Positions 22,220 to 34,524 of a stretch of 64,000 bases of DNA are shown in pieces; the stretch's first letter is position 1; the number at the start of each line of letters is the position of its first letter. Both the position numbers and the translations under genes were made by a program. The stretch is from Oikopleura dioica (lineage: Eukaryota; Chordata; Appendicularia; Copelata; Oikopleuridae), in contig OU015566.1 of assembly GCA_907165135.1 (NCBI GenBank), forward strand, positions 6,246,157 through 6,310,156, written 5' to 3'. Below the pieces are notes generated by a model, which was given only the letters and a program-made list of their open reading frames with translations, had not been told where the DNA came from and made no database searches.

Positions 22220-24592
22220 ATGGCCGATAATGAAATAAAAGACAATTTCTACGACGACCATGATGATCCGTATGACGGATATCCTGAGTCAGAATCTGAC
22301 AATTATTCGGACTCGGTGGATGGCCACGATGATACTTCTGAAATCATCGATCTTTTAGGATTGCAACTTAATGAAAGCAATCAAAAGTAACATAGAAATT
22401 TTTAAGGATAAATTTTCATTAAAATTATAGCGCGGTATTCGGCGCGACCGTTGTTCCGGAGAAACAGGATGAAAATGAGGATACCGAGTTGGATGTCAAT
22501 GCTGTAGTAGATCTTCTTAAGCTACGGGAAGAAGCTTTGGAAGCCGGGAGACAAGCCTGTTTAAAGGAGACCAATATGTATCGTTGGAGGCATAAGAGAA
22601 CCGCTAGATTGGTAAGGAGAATATCAGAACAATAGCATTTTATTATATCCAAGAACATTATATCGTCAAGTTCAAATGAAATAGCGCAAGCATGGGCAGA
22701 AGAGCTTGCATCTGGGGCCGAGTTTCGCAAACAAATACACAAGTATGTGACTCTCTTTTTTACATTTAAGGCCCCCCCCCTTATTTTCAATTAATAAATT
22801 ATCAATAGCGATTTTGAGGGTAAAGGAGTCGCCATAGACCCCCGAAAAATATATCCTAAAAATCCATTTTCGGAGTCAAGATTATGAAAAGCCGATTATC
22901 GATTTTTCGAAGAATGTTGACGGGAGGGGGGTTCCTTAACGCAGTTATTCGTAGGAGAAAATTTTATGATGACGGGCAAAATATCTACAGGGGCTCGATA
23001 GAGGGATCTGTATCCAACACAGGCTCAAAAGAACTTTACGAAAAAATTGCTAAAGAGGCCGTCAAAACATGGTATAGCCAAATCGATAACTACGATTTCG
23101 AGACGCAAGATAAAAAAGATCCCAATGGCGGAGAAGTCGACTCTTTCTGCCAAACAGTTTGGGGAGAGTGCCGCTTTTTCGGAGCGGGAATCGCGCTGTC
23201 CGACGACTTGAAAACTGCTTACGGTAAAAGTCGTTATTTCATCTTTTTGAACGATATAATTGAAGTTGTTTGTCGATACTTTCCGGGGAAACCAGTGCAT
23301 ACACCATACAATCGATACCGGAACGTTAACGTTTTAAAGTAAGGAGAAAATAGTTATAATGATTCAGTTATTTATGTCTATTTAGGGGGATGAAAGATCC
23401 TACCCCGGTTGCCAAACCAGTGGAGCCAGTAGTTCAAATGTAAGATTAAAGTAATTAAATATAATATTATAAGATTGTATTGATAAGAGACCCCTATAAA
23501 GAAGCTCAAACTGCTGCACGCGAAGAATGTTTAGCAGCGCACAATGAATATCGTGGAAAACACATTACCGTTGGTGGAAGCAACATGGTATGAGCGATTT
23601 CAATGATAAGCTTTATTTTTTTAATTTTCAAGTATTTGTTTGGCCCGCAAACCAACAAAGCACAAAAGGTGGCCGACAAACTTGCCTCTGGTCGTAGCTT
23701 ATTGAAAAGGTGAGAAAGCATTTTTTGGGGGGTACTGAATAGCGCCGCCTTGCGCCGCCTTGCGCCGCCTAGCGCCGCCTTGCGCCGCCCTGCGCCGCCC
23801 GGTTCGGTACAAAGCGGGTCTCGTCTGACCAAATCCTGACCAAACTAAATGATCAGAACAAGAGCGAAAGTTGGGCCCCGCCAACCCGATGAGTTCTCTA
23901 CCAGAAAATGCGCGCGTAAGGGCCTTTGGCCCGTCGCGTGCTTAATAAATTGATGATTTGATGCGAAAATCTGGAAATAATTTAGACTCTCAATAATTAC
24001 ACCCTAAATTATTAGTTTTCTTTTTTCTGGTGGTCAGATTATTCAAATATACGAGAATAAACGTTTTGATAAGAAAACAGAAAAAAATCATCATGGAAAC
24101 GCCGAAAATCTTCGATAAGAAAAAATTTAAGCAGGACTGGGCGGCGCAAGGCGGCGCTATTAAGTGACTCCCCATTTTTTCGTTATCTAATAGGATTTTT
24201 AAGGGAGCGGACTGGACATAGCATTTACGAAGCTTCAGTAGATGGTTCCGAGTCGGTTTCGACCAAAGAAATTTTGCAAGAAATTGCGAAAAATGCCGTG
24301 ACAGATTGGTATAGCCAGATCGACAACTACGATTTTGAGACGAATGGAAAGAAGGATGAAAATGGAGGAGAAGTTGACTATTTTACCAGACTTGTCTGGA
24401 AAAGCAACAAATGGATCGGCGTTGGGGTAGCGATGACGGAAGATCGAAAATCTGCATACAGTGAGTAATCGTTTTTTAAGCAATGTCGGGATTACGAATT
24501 GAATTTTTAATTGTATTTTAGTTGTTTGCAATTACCGGGCGCAGAAGGGCCTTCCAACAGAGGAGCATGAGAACGTTCTTCCCGTCCAATAA
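22220..24592 (+). CDS. Tandem CAP-domain protein without signal peptide (GAPR-1-like)
   Basis: Ten exons (22220-22386, 22431-22611, 22654-22742, 22955-23223, 23266-23338, 23386-23439, 23488-23587, 23633-23709, 24204-24460, 24522-24592) encode 445 residues. An acidic N-terminus (DDHDDPYDGYPES) is followed by two CAP/SCP domains. Domain 2 has the classic AHNEYR, GHSIY, VTDWYSQIDNYD and VCNYR signatures; domain 1 has GQNIY, VKTWYSQIDNYD and VVCRYFP but lacks the His of the HN motif. With no signal peptide it resembles the cytosolic GLIPR2/GAPR-1 branch, which binds membranes. Splice positions correspond between the two domains, showing internal duplication. Intron 23710-24203 carries a hAT-like MITE. 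Confidence 0.85.
23728..24173. mobile_element. hAT-like MITE family 1, copy inside CAP-gene intron
   Basis: 446 bp with GCCGCCTTGCGCCGCC-type inverted ends and putative 8-bp target duplication ATTTTTTG/ATTTTTTC. The interior (GTTGGGCCCCGCCAACCC and GGGCCTTTGGCCC hairpin) is almost the same as in the copy at 32706-33118. Confidence 0.8.
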
Positions 24593-24896
24593 GAAAAAAG
24601 AAGAGACCTGACCAAACCGAGCAACAACTTTATTATCGGATACAGTCATTCTAACGCGAATAGAGCCGATATATTCAGATAAAAGTAAATGTTATAAATT
24701 CAATCAAAAATTCTGTTATATTTTCTTGTTTGTCTATATGTAACTGGCTTTTTCAGGACTTAATAATAAGTTATTATTAATAACATGGAAGTGCATTTTT
24801 AAATAACCAACAAGATTGCTGTATTAGGCCTACCGACCAATCAAAATCCTGATTTTTTTCATGCTTTGATTCAAATTTATTTTCAAAAACAAATGA

Positions 24897-26085
24897 TTAT
24901 TTCTGGATAACTGCGACAACGTCCGCGTAAACTAGAAAAAGATTTGCCACTAGTAGTGTTATTTCGAACTTACTTGGGGGAGGGTCGTTCTTGCCGACTT
25001 CGATGACGGTCAAATCGTCTATGATTGTATGCATCTTGTTGCCGGCTTCGATCCGGGCGAGTTCGCGCAAATGACCTCTTCGGTGTCGCTTTTGCCGGAA
25101 AATGCAGCGAACAATCGTCAGCAAGACCAAGATTGAGACCAAGACTGGGATGACGATCACCATTGTCCTCGCAAAGGCATTATTTTCTGAAAAAAGGCTT
25201 TTGTTAAAATGAAAGGAAGAAACGTCGCTTACGAACAACTCGTCGACATTTGGGAATAATCTCATGATCCGTGGGGACCTTTGGATCGGTCATGAGCTTC
25301 GAGCACATTTCTAGCGTCGGTCGCTTCCCAAGACAGGTCTGCACGAAAGTTGGCGGGGCTTCCGGTTTCGTGTGCATATCAAGTTTGCGCATCATCAACC
25401 AGTTTTCCCAAGTTGACAGTTCTCCGTTCTTTTGCGAGGTTCAAAAAATTTTGAAAAAAAAAATCTTGTCAAGAAAACCTAAAAAAAATGCACCAGAATT
25501 GTCAATATTCGGCGACAAGCAAAATCAAAAAATGAAAATCTGAACCGTTCCGGAAAATAATCAGCATTCGCAGTGCCCCAATAGTAATCGCTGAATTCGT
25601 CGGCGGAGCTGAAAAGCATTTTCGGATCACTATCTTCGCTCATGGTAATCTCGACTTCGAACGCTTTGTTGATCTCCGCTTTTGCAACATGGATTCGGTC
25701 GTCGTCATTCTTGTGGAAGACCCAATCTACGAATAAATAACTCAAGGAAAGGGGAAATAAACTAACATCGCTGTGGCACAGCTGGTGATGGAAGTCGAAA
25801 GTCGATTCCAACAGCTGGATCGACAGTCATCGTCACATACAACTCTTGAAACGCCTGTTCTTGCTCGTCAGTGAGCTCGAATCGATGCTTGAGAATCGTC
25901 ATATCAAACGCAGTAAAAGACTCGATAAAGCTCTCTAAGACCTTATCTCCGATTGCCTTGTAGTTCTTCTCGTCGAGTTGGAACTCTTGAAAGAGACTCC
26001 GATGCATATCGAGGGTGTCGATGTAGTCATTGAGACTGATCGTCCCGAGAAAAAATTTATTCGCGCTCACCGTGTACTTCTCCAT
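24897..26085 (-). CDS. Single-pass membrane protein of unknown family
   Basis: Five exons (25767-26085, 25494-25726, 25233-25428, 24974-25186, 24897-24931) encode 331 residues. There is no N-terminal signal peptide: an in-frame stop precedes the ATG, with a TTCAG acceptor just upstream. A Cys-containing region is followed by one transmembrane helix (VIVIPVLVSILVLLTIV), a basic stop-transfer stretch (RQKRHRRG) and a cytoplasmic tail with a YADV site. The exon 2 end (25494) is the least certain; the other junctions are clean GT-AG of 40-46 nt. Confidence 0.65.
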
Positions 26086-26216
26086 TTTTCACAAACTGAA
26101 GTAGTCGTAGCTGTGGATCGAAACCTTTTGCAAAAGGTCGAGGGATTTTCTTTACGACTCCTGAGGTTTTGAGGAAGATATTTGGAACCCTGCTTACCCG
26201 TTAACAGAATCGCAAA

Positions 26217-26455
26217 TTTGTTGAGCTGAGCTGGCTGAATGAGCTTATGAGTCACTCAGCTCAGCTCAGCTCAATGATTTTAACACAATTTCATTACTAC
26301 AAATAGAGTAAAAAACAGCTCAATTCAGCTCACCCAGCTGAGCTCCAATGACGGTCTGCTCACCTCAGCTCAGCTCAATGACTCATTGACAACGACCTCT
26401 GAAAAAGTGCAGCTCAGCCCAGAGAATTTTTCACGCAGGTCAGCTCAGCTCAGCG
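26217..26455. repeat. Degenerate CAGCT-repeat tract
   Basis: Repeated CTCAGCTCAG blocks, some interrupted, lie between the divergent membrane-protein gene and the G8 gene. It is low complexity with no coding frame. Confidence 0.7.
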
Positions 26456-26679
26456 AAAATAAAGCAAAATTTGCAACTCTGCCCGTAGACATGTCCGTAT
26501 TACATCACTTTATTTAAAGGAAGAAAACCCGGTTGTTTTGAAAATAATCGGAGTTCGATCAACCTATCACACTTCTGAAGCATGATCAGCTCAATATAAA
26601 ATACTCCAATCTGTCCCGAGAGAGCCTTTCTTTATTTCTTAATTTCTTCAACTACCGTTTTCAAGAGATTTCTTTCAGA

Positions 26680-29536
26680 ATGCTATCAGTTATAAAATGG
26701 GCATTTCAAGTGAATTTCGCGCTCGCAGCTGTCTTTCGATGGAGCGAACTGCCGAAGCCTAATTGTACTGCGATGCCAACGCCACCTTGCTGTCCGGATA
26801 CTCTTTGCACTCTTTCAATTTCGGGGGCAAATATTTTAATCCATCCAAATTTCGGATTCCAAAGTCGTTTTTCAGAGTAAAATATGGAACTTAAAGCATA
26901 GGATAAATTAATTTTGGAACCTTTTTTCATAAAAAACGTTTTGATTGGTCTGAAGGCGAAATATAGCAATCTTATTGGCCATACAAAAAATAGTACTTAA
27001 ATATTGTATTTTCAATATAAGACCCATTTTTAGGTTCGATTTTGCATCCGAATTAAAAGATAAGCATACAATAATTTTAGACGAGTCCGCCACGTTGGGA
27101 ACTCTTGAAATAGAAGGCAAAGTAATTTGGGACACAAACAAAACAGATCTGGTCCTCAGCGTTCTGTATGTTCTCGTTAAGCCAGGAGGGCATTTCGAGC
27201 TTGGAACAGAGGCGAATCCGATGATGAACAATGCCGAGATTTACATCCGGAAGCCCTCGGAAGATTGGCATCCGAAACTGAGCGACTCTGGCAGTTTTGG
27301 ATTTCACGAAAATTTTGGCAGCAGATTTTTTGTTGGTGATAGAAACAGCAGTATTGTAATACATGGGCGGCCGCTTACCAGGTTCAATCTTCGGATCAAG
27401 TTTTGAATAAATTTTATTAAAATAGAACTTGGACGCTCTTGTCTGAGGATGCAGAGAAAGATTCTACAGAAATTGTTCTTCGAGATGATCCCATAGCGAT
27501 GGGATGGAAAATGGGAGATCAGCTTGGGATTGCGATGACAAACCGGGATCTCGGCTCAATCGGGCACATTACTGCTATAAACGGCCGAGCAGTTACTCTT
27601 GATAAAGCACTTGCAAGCAGCCATTTGGGCGGAATGAGAGATGTCCAAGGATACATGTTGGAGCTAGCTGCGGAAGTCATCAACTTGTCGAGAAATATCA
27701 AGATCCACGGGCCAGACGAAAACTTTATGAACGCGTCTCACACTGATTGGCACAATGGCTTTCATTTCGGCACTTTCACGTCAGATCATCATGACGACTC
27801 CATTTTCGATGTTCGGTACATTCGAGCCCAAAACTGTGGTCAATTTGACATAATGGGCCGCTATTGTTTCCATTTTCATTTGAAAAAACGCTGCCCAAGA
27901 TGCAAGCTGATCGGCAATTCTGTCTATAACGCGATTCAAGGCGCGATGGTCATCCACGGAACTCATGAGTCCCTTGTCGAAAACAATGTCATGTGGAACA
28001 CAGCTTCTGTCGGAATCTATACGGAAGATGGAAACGAAATGAACAACACTGTTTCGAGAAATGTTATGTTATGCGAAAAAGTCGCGCTCTGCAAGTACAA
28101 CACTCACAAGTGGCAAAAGAGTTCCGGCGTCAAAGAAGGGGGACTCTTCTGGTTTGCTGCGTCGAATCACGCTATCGAAAATCGAGTTGCTGGACATGAA
28201 CATGGCTTTTGGACTAGAACTATCGGAACTGGCAAAGGCGCCGCAAAAGGAAAAGTTTGTACTCAAAGTGCACCTTTCGGAACGATCCAAGGAAATGTCT
28301 GTCATGACAATGGTCGATTTGGAATTTACCCAGGCAATCAGCATCCTCGCAGGCTCGATCGGGACAAGATGGGATTTGTTATAAAGGATGGTACGAGAAT
28401 GCCATCATGCGATCGATTCACGGCGGATGGGGAAGATAATGGTCTCGTCAGCTACATCGACGATCAATTTGACTGGAACAACATCTTCAGTGGTCAATAC
28501 GATGCGAGGGACATCTCCTACCGTCGAATGATTTCTGTCGATACAAACAGTGCTATGTACTGGAAACGCTCAAAAACTATGGCAGATCCTAGTGCCTACC
28601 ACATTGAAAACAGCCTATTCCTCGCTTTAGACGGCCTGCAGCATTTGGCCATTCCAGGGATGAACCATATCTTTCGAGTCAAAAACGCAACATTCATTGG
28701 CACTCGTCAACATGCTGGAGGAGCGTCCTTGCAAGCTCCTCATCATTGTGGTTTGCACATGAAGCAAGCCCCTTTTTGCATGGTCAATATTCTTCTTGAA
28801 GATGTCAAGTTCGAAACTCAACGACATCTGAAATTCGGCGCCGGAGGAGGCTATCCCGTCGCGCCGAGTTACATAACTACCGATAACTCATTGATGGGAT
28901 ATTCCCAGGTTGTCTCGCCAAAGATGACGGGATACAATGTTTTTCCGGGCTGTCGTAACGATGTGTCAGAGTATTTGGGTGGGTATGCCTGTGATGACAG
29001 CGTTAAGAGTAGGATCTTGATGATCTGGGGACCTGATATGGGCAATTTAACCTTGCATGGACCAGGTTACGATTCGACGCATCCCTGTGAGGATGATATA
29101 GGATGCGCTAACAATGGAAACTTGATGTTCTCAACGCCAAAGGAAACGAGTAATCCTAAAGATCTCCTTTATGCTACTGGGTACGGCGGCTGGGTTAAAA
29201 ATGGGGAACTGTATCATCTGCACGGATTGAGCTGGGAGGGCGATATTTACGTCATTTACTCTGACCCGTTGCTTGCAGAGCTTACTGGATCGGCTCCGGA
29301 AGAAGAGTACATTGACTTGATGATGCATACTGAGGATGATTACGTCACGTGCCGTGTTTATGCGTCTGATGATCGGCGTTTTGTTGCTCACGACGGTGTT
29401 GCTCCAAACGTATTGGATCGAGACTGCACTATCAAATTCCGCGAGTTATTTTCTGATCGTAAGTTTCTCATATTTATTTGTTTCCTCCTTACTGAAATCA
29501 GAAAGAACGTCATTCATCTTAAATTATAATTTCTAA
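26680..29536 (+). CDS. Secreted CEMIP/TMEM2-like G8-domain protein
   Basis: Four exons (26680-26876, 27034-27381, 27426-29458, 29502-29536) encode 870 residues. The N-terminus is hydrophobic (signal-like), followed by a G8 domain (ILIHPNFGF, TLGTLEIEGKVIWD, GGHFELGTE), the TWTLL segment and a long right-handed beta-helix-type region with many His/Asn turns (HGTHESLVENNVMW). CEMIP and TMEM2 bind or depolymerise hyaluronan in vertebrates; the substrate here is inferred only. It is shorter than vertebrate CEMIP (about 1360 residues), lacking the C-terminal part. All introns are GT-AG; the very short last exon adds RTSFILNYNF. Confidence 0.85.
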
Positions 29537-29951
29537 TAATGAATCATTAAATGGTTTTCACAATAATCAAAATTTTTGATGATTGTCCCGAAAACTAGTG
29601 CCCGAATAAGCGACACCAAGCGATCACTTTCTCGTGCCTAGAAGAACTGAAGCCAAGATCATATAAGCAAATGTCGTTGAAATAACTGTCAGGTTCGAAT
29701 AGTCCGAATAGCAAGCTATCATTTTTGTTGTTTGAGCGTCAATTATTTATTCACTGCCAATTTGAGTAAAACTCGGGTGACCTGTGCCACTGGCTATTTA
29801 ATGGATAACGCAATATTGAATTCGAATTCGAATATTGAGCAGTTTGTTTGCCGGTTCAGAAGGCAGACATTTACTGACCCGTTATCAAGATGCCGCTATA
29901 AAATGATCAACGCTTTTAAGATTTTCAACTTACTTCAAATTGTCCGAGAAA
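29537..29951 (+). other. Intergenic, possible orphan Cys exon
   Basis: A frame at 29767-29900 encodes VTCATGY, then VCRF and SRC, a Cys spacing like the last three cysteines of a sushi (CCP) domain. No first Cys exon or clear splice partner was found, so this may be a relic. Otherwise nothing is seen. Confidence 0.3.
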
Positions 29952-30273
29952 ATGGGACTTTTCGCCAGCAAATTTAAGAGAAAGAAGAAAAGGAGACCAA
30001 GAAATCCGTCTGAAAAACGAGTTCGATTTTTGCTCGACGAAGTGAGAAATTTCTCAAAAAGTATAAATTTGATCATATTTTCAGGAAGCAGAAGAGAATA
30101 GAATAATTAGAGGGATAGATGATAGTCTCAGAGAAATGGCAATCAAGGAAGAGGATGAAGAAGGGGAGATGGAGGAAGATGAGTCTGATTCTGGGGATGA
30201 CAACTCGATGGCAGGAAGGAGTCTTTTCCATGATTTTTCACGGTTTTCAAAGATGGACTTTTTCTCCGATTAA
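29952..30273 (+). CDS. Small basic-acidic protein, predicted N-myristoylated, RVxF motif
   Basis: Two exons (29952-30041, 30085-30273) are joined by a 43-nt GT-AG intron; 92 residues. The start MGLFASKF fits an N-myristoylation signal and is followed by a polybasic stretch (KFKRKKKRRPR), a usual membrane-binding pair. KRVRF matches the RVxF docking motif of protein phosphatase 1. The C-terminal half is acidic (EEDEEGEMEEDESDSGDD). The function is therefore only inferred. The acidic exon is duplicated near 36995 without exon 1. Confidence 0.55.
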
Positions 30274-31286
30274 GTGTGTCTCCAACGATTTTTTTAACAG
30301 CTCATAGTTTGAGCTAATAATAGCAGTCGAATCCGATCGTTAGGGACGCCCTTAATATTTTAAAAAGAGAAATTTTTTCACGAAATTCTGATTTTTCAGA
30401 ATATTTTTTGAGAAAGCTTTTATTCATCCATGGCTTTTTGTGTCGAATATAATTTTTAAATTCTTTGGGAGACTTCAAATTGAGAGCAAATGGAAGACGA
30501 AGCAATTCTCCAAAATACGGATAACATGACAAATGATGTTGGAGACAACGAAGAGGGCGAGCCAGATGGAGAAAATGACGATAAAAGCCTAGTTTTTTTA
30601 AGGTTTTTTTGTTGAAAATTGGACGATTTAAAAACTGAGAAACAGTGCTAAGAAACTCGCGGCCTTACAGAGTCACATGAAGTCAGACTGAGTATTCATT
30701 ACTTTCCGAACAAAGGGCTTATTTGCTCCAACCTTTGTGCTTCAGAAGCCGAATGGAGACGCAAGTGATTCTGTTTCTTCTCGGCCACGGCGCACAAGTG
30801 GAAGAATCGAATGAAGAAGACTCCATGGCAAAATGTTCAGAAAAATCAAAATTAGCGAAAATTTTATTGACATTTGCTCTTTTTGAACCTTTTTTCAAAG
30901 AAGCGTCCGACGACATTTCCTCGATTCTTAGCGACTACAGTCTTTGAAGCCGGATCGCAAATAAGTGATGAAATTTGTCGATTAAATTTAGTTTGTCTAA
31001 ACAGCACCTTATGATCCTTTTCAAAGCTCATCAATCTACTCGAATTGAAAAAGGAGAAAAAAGGTCAACGGAAATTGCCACAAATTGTTCCCTTTTTATA
31101 AGTCTTTAAAAAAATAAATTAGCTCTACCTCGCTTATTTGAGTTTTACCGCAAACTTTATTCAGAAAAACTAGAATATTTTTTCAGAATTTTATCTTTGA
31201 GCCCTGATTGGCCGATCGGCCGAATGCTCAAATCTGATTGGTCAAAAATTTGACCAAAATTTTGGCGAATATCGTCGCGGTTTCGG
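30158..31286 (+). repeat. Segmental duplication, copy 1
   Basis: About 1.1 kb matches 36995-38127 in the same orientation, very closely in the middle (for example GTATTCATTACTTTCCGAAC in both). It includes the acidic exon and further conserved frames (LLGHGAQVEESNEED in both). Differences in that frame mostly change amino acids, so it may not be coding. Confidence 0.8.
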
Positions 31287-31369
31287 AAGGCTGCAATTAT
31301 CCTGAGGATTATCCAAAAGCATCATTTGGATAAAATAAAGCTTTTGGATAAAAAGAAGACGAATCAATC

Positions 31370-31552
31370 ATTGTCGTTCACTCTATGTCTCTCCAAAAAC
31401 CTCTCTCCGTCGTCATCATTTCCACCGCGGTGACCACGTGACCGGTTGCTCCCAACATACCCGCGCCGCCTCGATGTAATATTTCCATTTTTATTTTCGC
31501 GTGTTCCGCGCCGCCGGACCTCAAATTGTGGTGCACCAATTTCGGTGAACAT
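31370..31552 (-). CDS. Possible Arg/Gly-rich small protein
   Basis: A 60-codon frame from an ATG at 31552 is rich in Arg, Gly and Asn (RSRGHRGGNDDDG) and contains two copies of a CGGCGGCGCGG-type DNA motif. There is no homology or splice support; it may be a chance frame in a GC-rich repeat. Confidence 0.2.
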
Positions 31553-32313
31553 TCAACTTTATTAAAAAAAAGAAGAAGCGGAGGGTTGATTTTACTGGAA
31601 TTGCCGATGATTCATCGGCGATGAACAAAGCTCATGATTTGCCAGGGTCGAGAAAGTTACGTCCGGGGTCAGGGTGACGCTCTTTTCGAGAATGTCGCTA
31701 CAGCTAGGGCGGGCATCCGAAAAGCGCGTTCTCAACCTTTTGTCGTATTCAGAAAACGTTTTTCAGGAAATGCATAGTCTTAAGATAACGTAGATATCAT
31801 ATCGATCAAAAAAATTCTTTCTTTTTTTACGTTTTACGTCATATTTAACAGTAACATATGCAACAAGCCAGCCTTGCCTGATAATCGAATGTGAAATCAA
31901 CAAGAAGAAGCTTTTTGAGGAGGATTCGGAGAATTATCAAGAAGCCATCTAAAAAACGAATCTTGAGTCGATTTCTGTAATACTCATAAAAAGAAGATAA
32001 TCATGAAATATTATTCATAAGGTCGAAAGACAGAGTTTGACTTAGGACTTTGACATTTCAATAAATGGAATCCCTTGATCTAAACAAACAAACACCAACG
32101 AATATCTTTCGTGAAGAATCGTAGAATTTAACATTCATGAGAGACGTCGCGATACTCCAAATTCAATGAATGGGACAATTTTCTCACTACAGTGGGTTTC
32201 CATCTTTAGAGCGTTTTTCGGATAACAAGGGTTAATCAAATTTTAGAAATCCAGAAGGGAAAACTAGTATTATTTTAACGTAAATTTTGCGATTACGGGG
32301 GAGGACCCATTAA

Positions 32314-32690
32314 GGGGGTGGTGGTCGAGAATTCGACCCGGATTTTCATAAACTTCCAATAATTCCTTTAGTCGAGCAATTGTTTCTTTTCGAATGGATA
32401 GATAATGGTTAAATAAGTAAGTATGAACGAAAAATAAGGTTTCCCCCAAGTTAAAACCGATTATTTAGGCCGAAACATTCACAGGGCGAAGCAAAAATCC
32501 GCAAATTTCACTTTTTGGGGGTACTTTGAGCAATTTTTTCGCAAAATTTTTCAAAAATTTTTTTTAAAACTTCACGCGCCCACATCCGCTTAACCTTTAT
32601 CTTATGAAAAACTAAAAGAAAATTCTGATATCTGAGGCGGTTTTTGCTCAATCTTGGTTTGAATGAACCCCATTCTCGACCACCACCCCC
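32314..32690. mobile_element. piggyBac-like MITE 1
   Basis: Inverted ends GGGGGTGGTGGTCGAGAAT are flanked by TTAA on both sides (32310-32313, 32691-32694). TTAA duplication is diagnostic of piggyBac-type insertion. 377 bp, non-coding. Confidence 0.75.
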
Positions 32691-32705
32691 TTAAGCTAAT
32701 TTAAG

Positions 32706-33118
32706 GGGGCACTGAATTGTGCCGCCCTGCGCCGCCCTGGGCCGCCCAGCGTCGCCCGGTCCGGAACTAATCGACTCTCATTCGACCAAACTATGACCTA
32801 GGAAAGAAATCTGAACAAGAGCGAGAGTTGGGCCCCGCCAACCCAATGAGTTCTCTACCAGAGAATGCACGCGTAAGGGCCTTTGGCCCGTCGCGTGCTC
32901 AATATTTTAGTGATTTTATGCAAGATCTGAATTTGATTGAGATCAACGCTACTGGCACCCTAAATTATTGGTTTTACTTATTTTAACTGTTTGACAATAT
33001 AAATAAGTGAGAATAACTAAGTTGACATAAAAAGCTTAAATTATGGCCTTTGAAAGACCAAATATCTTCAAACCCGGTGAGGCTGGGCGGCGCAGGGCGG
33101 CACAATTCAGTGTCTCCC
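32706..33118. mobile_element. hAT-like MITE family 1, full copy with perfect target duplication
   Basis: 413 bp with ends GGGGCACTGAATTGTGCCGC and a perfect 8-bp duplication AATTTAAG (32698-32705, 33119-33126). The interior is nearly identical to 23728-24173. Confidence 0.85.
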
Positions 33119-33435
33119 AATTTAAGCCTAGAAAGCACTTAACTTAGCAATTGCAAATTGTTTCAGGTTGAAATTTAGGTTTTGCCGATTCCGAATAAAA
33201 AATCCCAAAAACGCTCTAGAGTTGGAATTTTTGCAGATGACAAAATTTGCACATTGAACAGTGATAAGTTATCACTGATAACCAATTATAAGGCCGACCA
33301 ATTTATACCACTTATTTTGAAAAATTCCCAAAATTTGTCATCCTCAAAAAATCCATTGTAAGACCATTTTTGATAATTTTATTTCATTTATTATCATTAA
33401 TTTTCTATTTACAATTTAAAGCCGATTCATAAGGC

Positions 33436-34325
33436 CAGTGTTTGAAAAAATGATGAGCGCTCATGCTCACTCACTTACCTTAATTTCGAGAACCTCTGCT
33501 CGCGTTCACTCACTCACCATAATATTCCAAGGCCCCTGCTTACGTTCACTCGCGCTCGATCACAGTTAATTTTAGTGAATTAACCCTCAAGACAAAGTCA
33601 TTTAAGAGGGGGTCGTCAATATGGATTTTCAGGGTTTATCAAAATCCCACTTCTACATACATAAAGTGTGCATATGAAAATTATATTTTTGAAATCTACA
33701 GATCCTGACGAGTCTGTTGAGCCTACAATTATTATATAAAAATAAGTTTAAGGGGGTAAAATCGATGAATTTGTGACAAAAATGACCATTTTTGGTGAAT
33801 TTTCGCGAAATGGTCCTACTTTGGCGGCATTTCTAACCGATTTTTTCTGGCCAAATTTTTTTCTCGTTTGCGCCGATAGAATTTTACAACCCTTTTCTTT
33901 CCCCCTAATAATTTTAGTTTTTTCTATCCAATCAGGTTTTTCCGCTTTTTTGCTCAAGAGAAACCCCGATATTGACGACCTCCCCCTTAATATTCATGTA
34001 ATCTATCTTCATATTATCCTTTTATTTTGTTAGAATACTCATTATTTACTTATGATAGGATTAAGTCCTTCAAACTGAAAGCATTAGAATTTTTTAGAAA
34101 AAACTCAATCAAAACGTTGCCTAAAAACTGCGAGTGAGCGCGAGCGAGTAAGCGAGCGCTCATGCTCGGTCACTCATAGAAAAATCCCGTTATCTGCGCT
34201 CGCGCTCGCTCGCTCAAGGAAAAATCAAACGGTTCTGCTCGCGCTTACTCACTCATGTTTTAATTCTTGGGCCTAAGCTCGCGCTCACTCGCTCGCGAGA
34301 GTTTTGACCATTATTTCAAACACTG
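33436..34325. mobile_element. hAT-type MITE with GAGCG-repeat arms
   Basis: Ends CAGTGTTTGAAA are inverted, with near-match 8-bp flanks CATAAGGC/CATCAAGC. The arms are runs of GCTCACTCGC-like repeats (33465-33570 and 34125-34305). A piggyBac-like MITE is inserted in the middle. Confidence 0.65.
33606..33986. mobile_element. piggyBac-like MITE 2, nested
   Basis: Ends GAGGGGGTCGTCAATAT and ATATTGACGACCTCCCCC lie between TTAA at 33602-33605 and 33987-33990. 381 bp, close in length to the copy at 32314. Confidence 0.7.
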
Positions 34326-34524
34326 CATCAAGCCAGATTCGCTCTTGAACAAAATAGAATAATGTTTGATTTCAAATTATCCAACCCTGATCTGCTTCTG
34401 GTTTGTATCTTTATTGTTATCTTATTATTGCTTGGTAAATGACAACTAACAATAATTTTCTAATTTTTCTTGAGGATTATTTTTTCTGTCGTATATCTTT
34501 GAATCATTGGCTGGTTTATTGGCG

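Larger units (their letters stand above)
32190..33255. mobile_element. Mariner-like MITE copy 2, interrupted
   Basis: The left end (TTTCCATCTTTAGAGCGTTTTTC after TA at 32188-32189) and right-side internal sequence (AAAACGCTCTAGAG, CAGATGACAAAATTTG near 33240) match the element at 708-1112. Two other MITEs (32314-32690, 32706-33118) sit inside it. The right terminus is not preserved. Confidence 0.5.

Noticed and set aside
26217-26455. CRISPR array or coding repeat
   Set aside because: The CAGCT blocks are irregular, lack spacers, and have no stable reading frame.
30723-30947. Frame encoding LLGHGAQVEESNEED, also seen at 37504-37728
   Set aside because: It is conserved in both duplicates, but nearly all differences change amino acids and no signal or splice context fits. 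Treated as part of the duplication, not as a gene.
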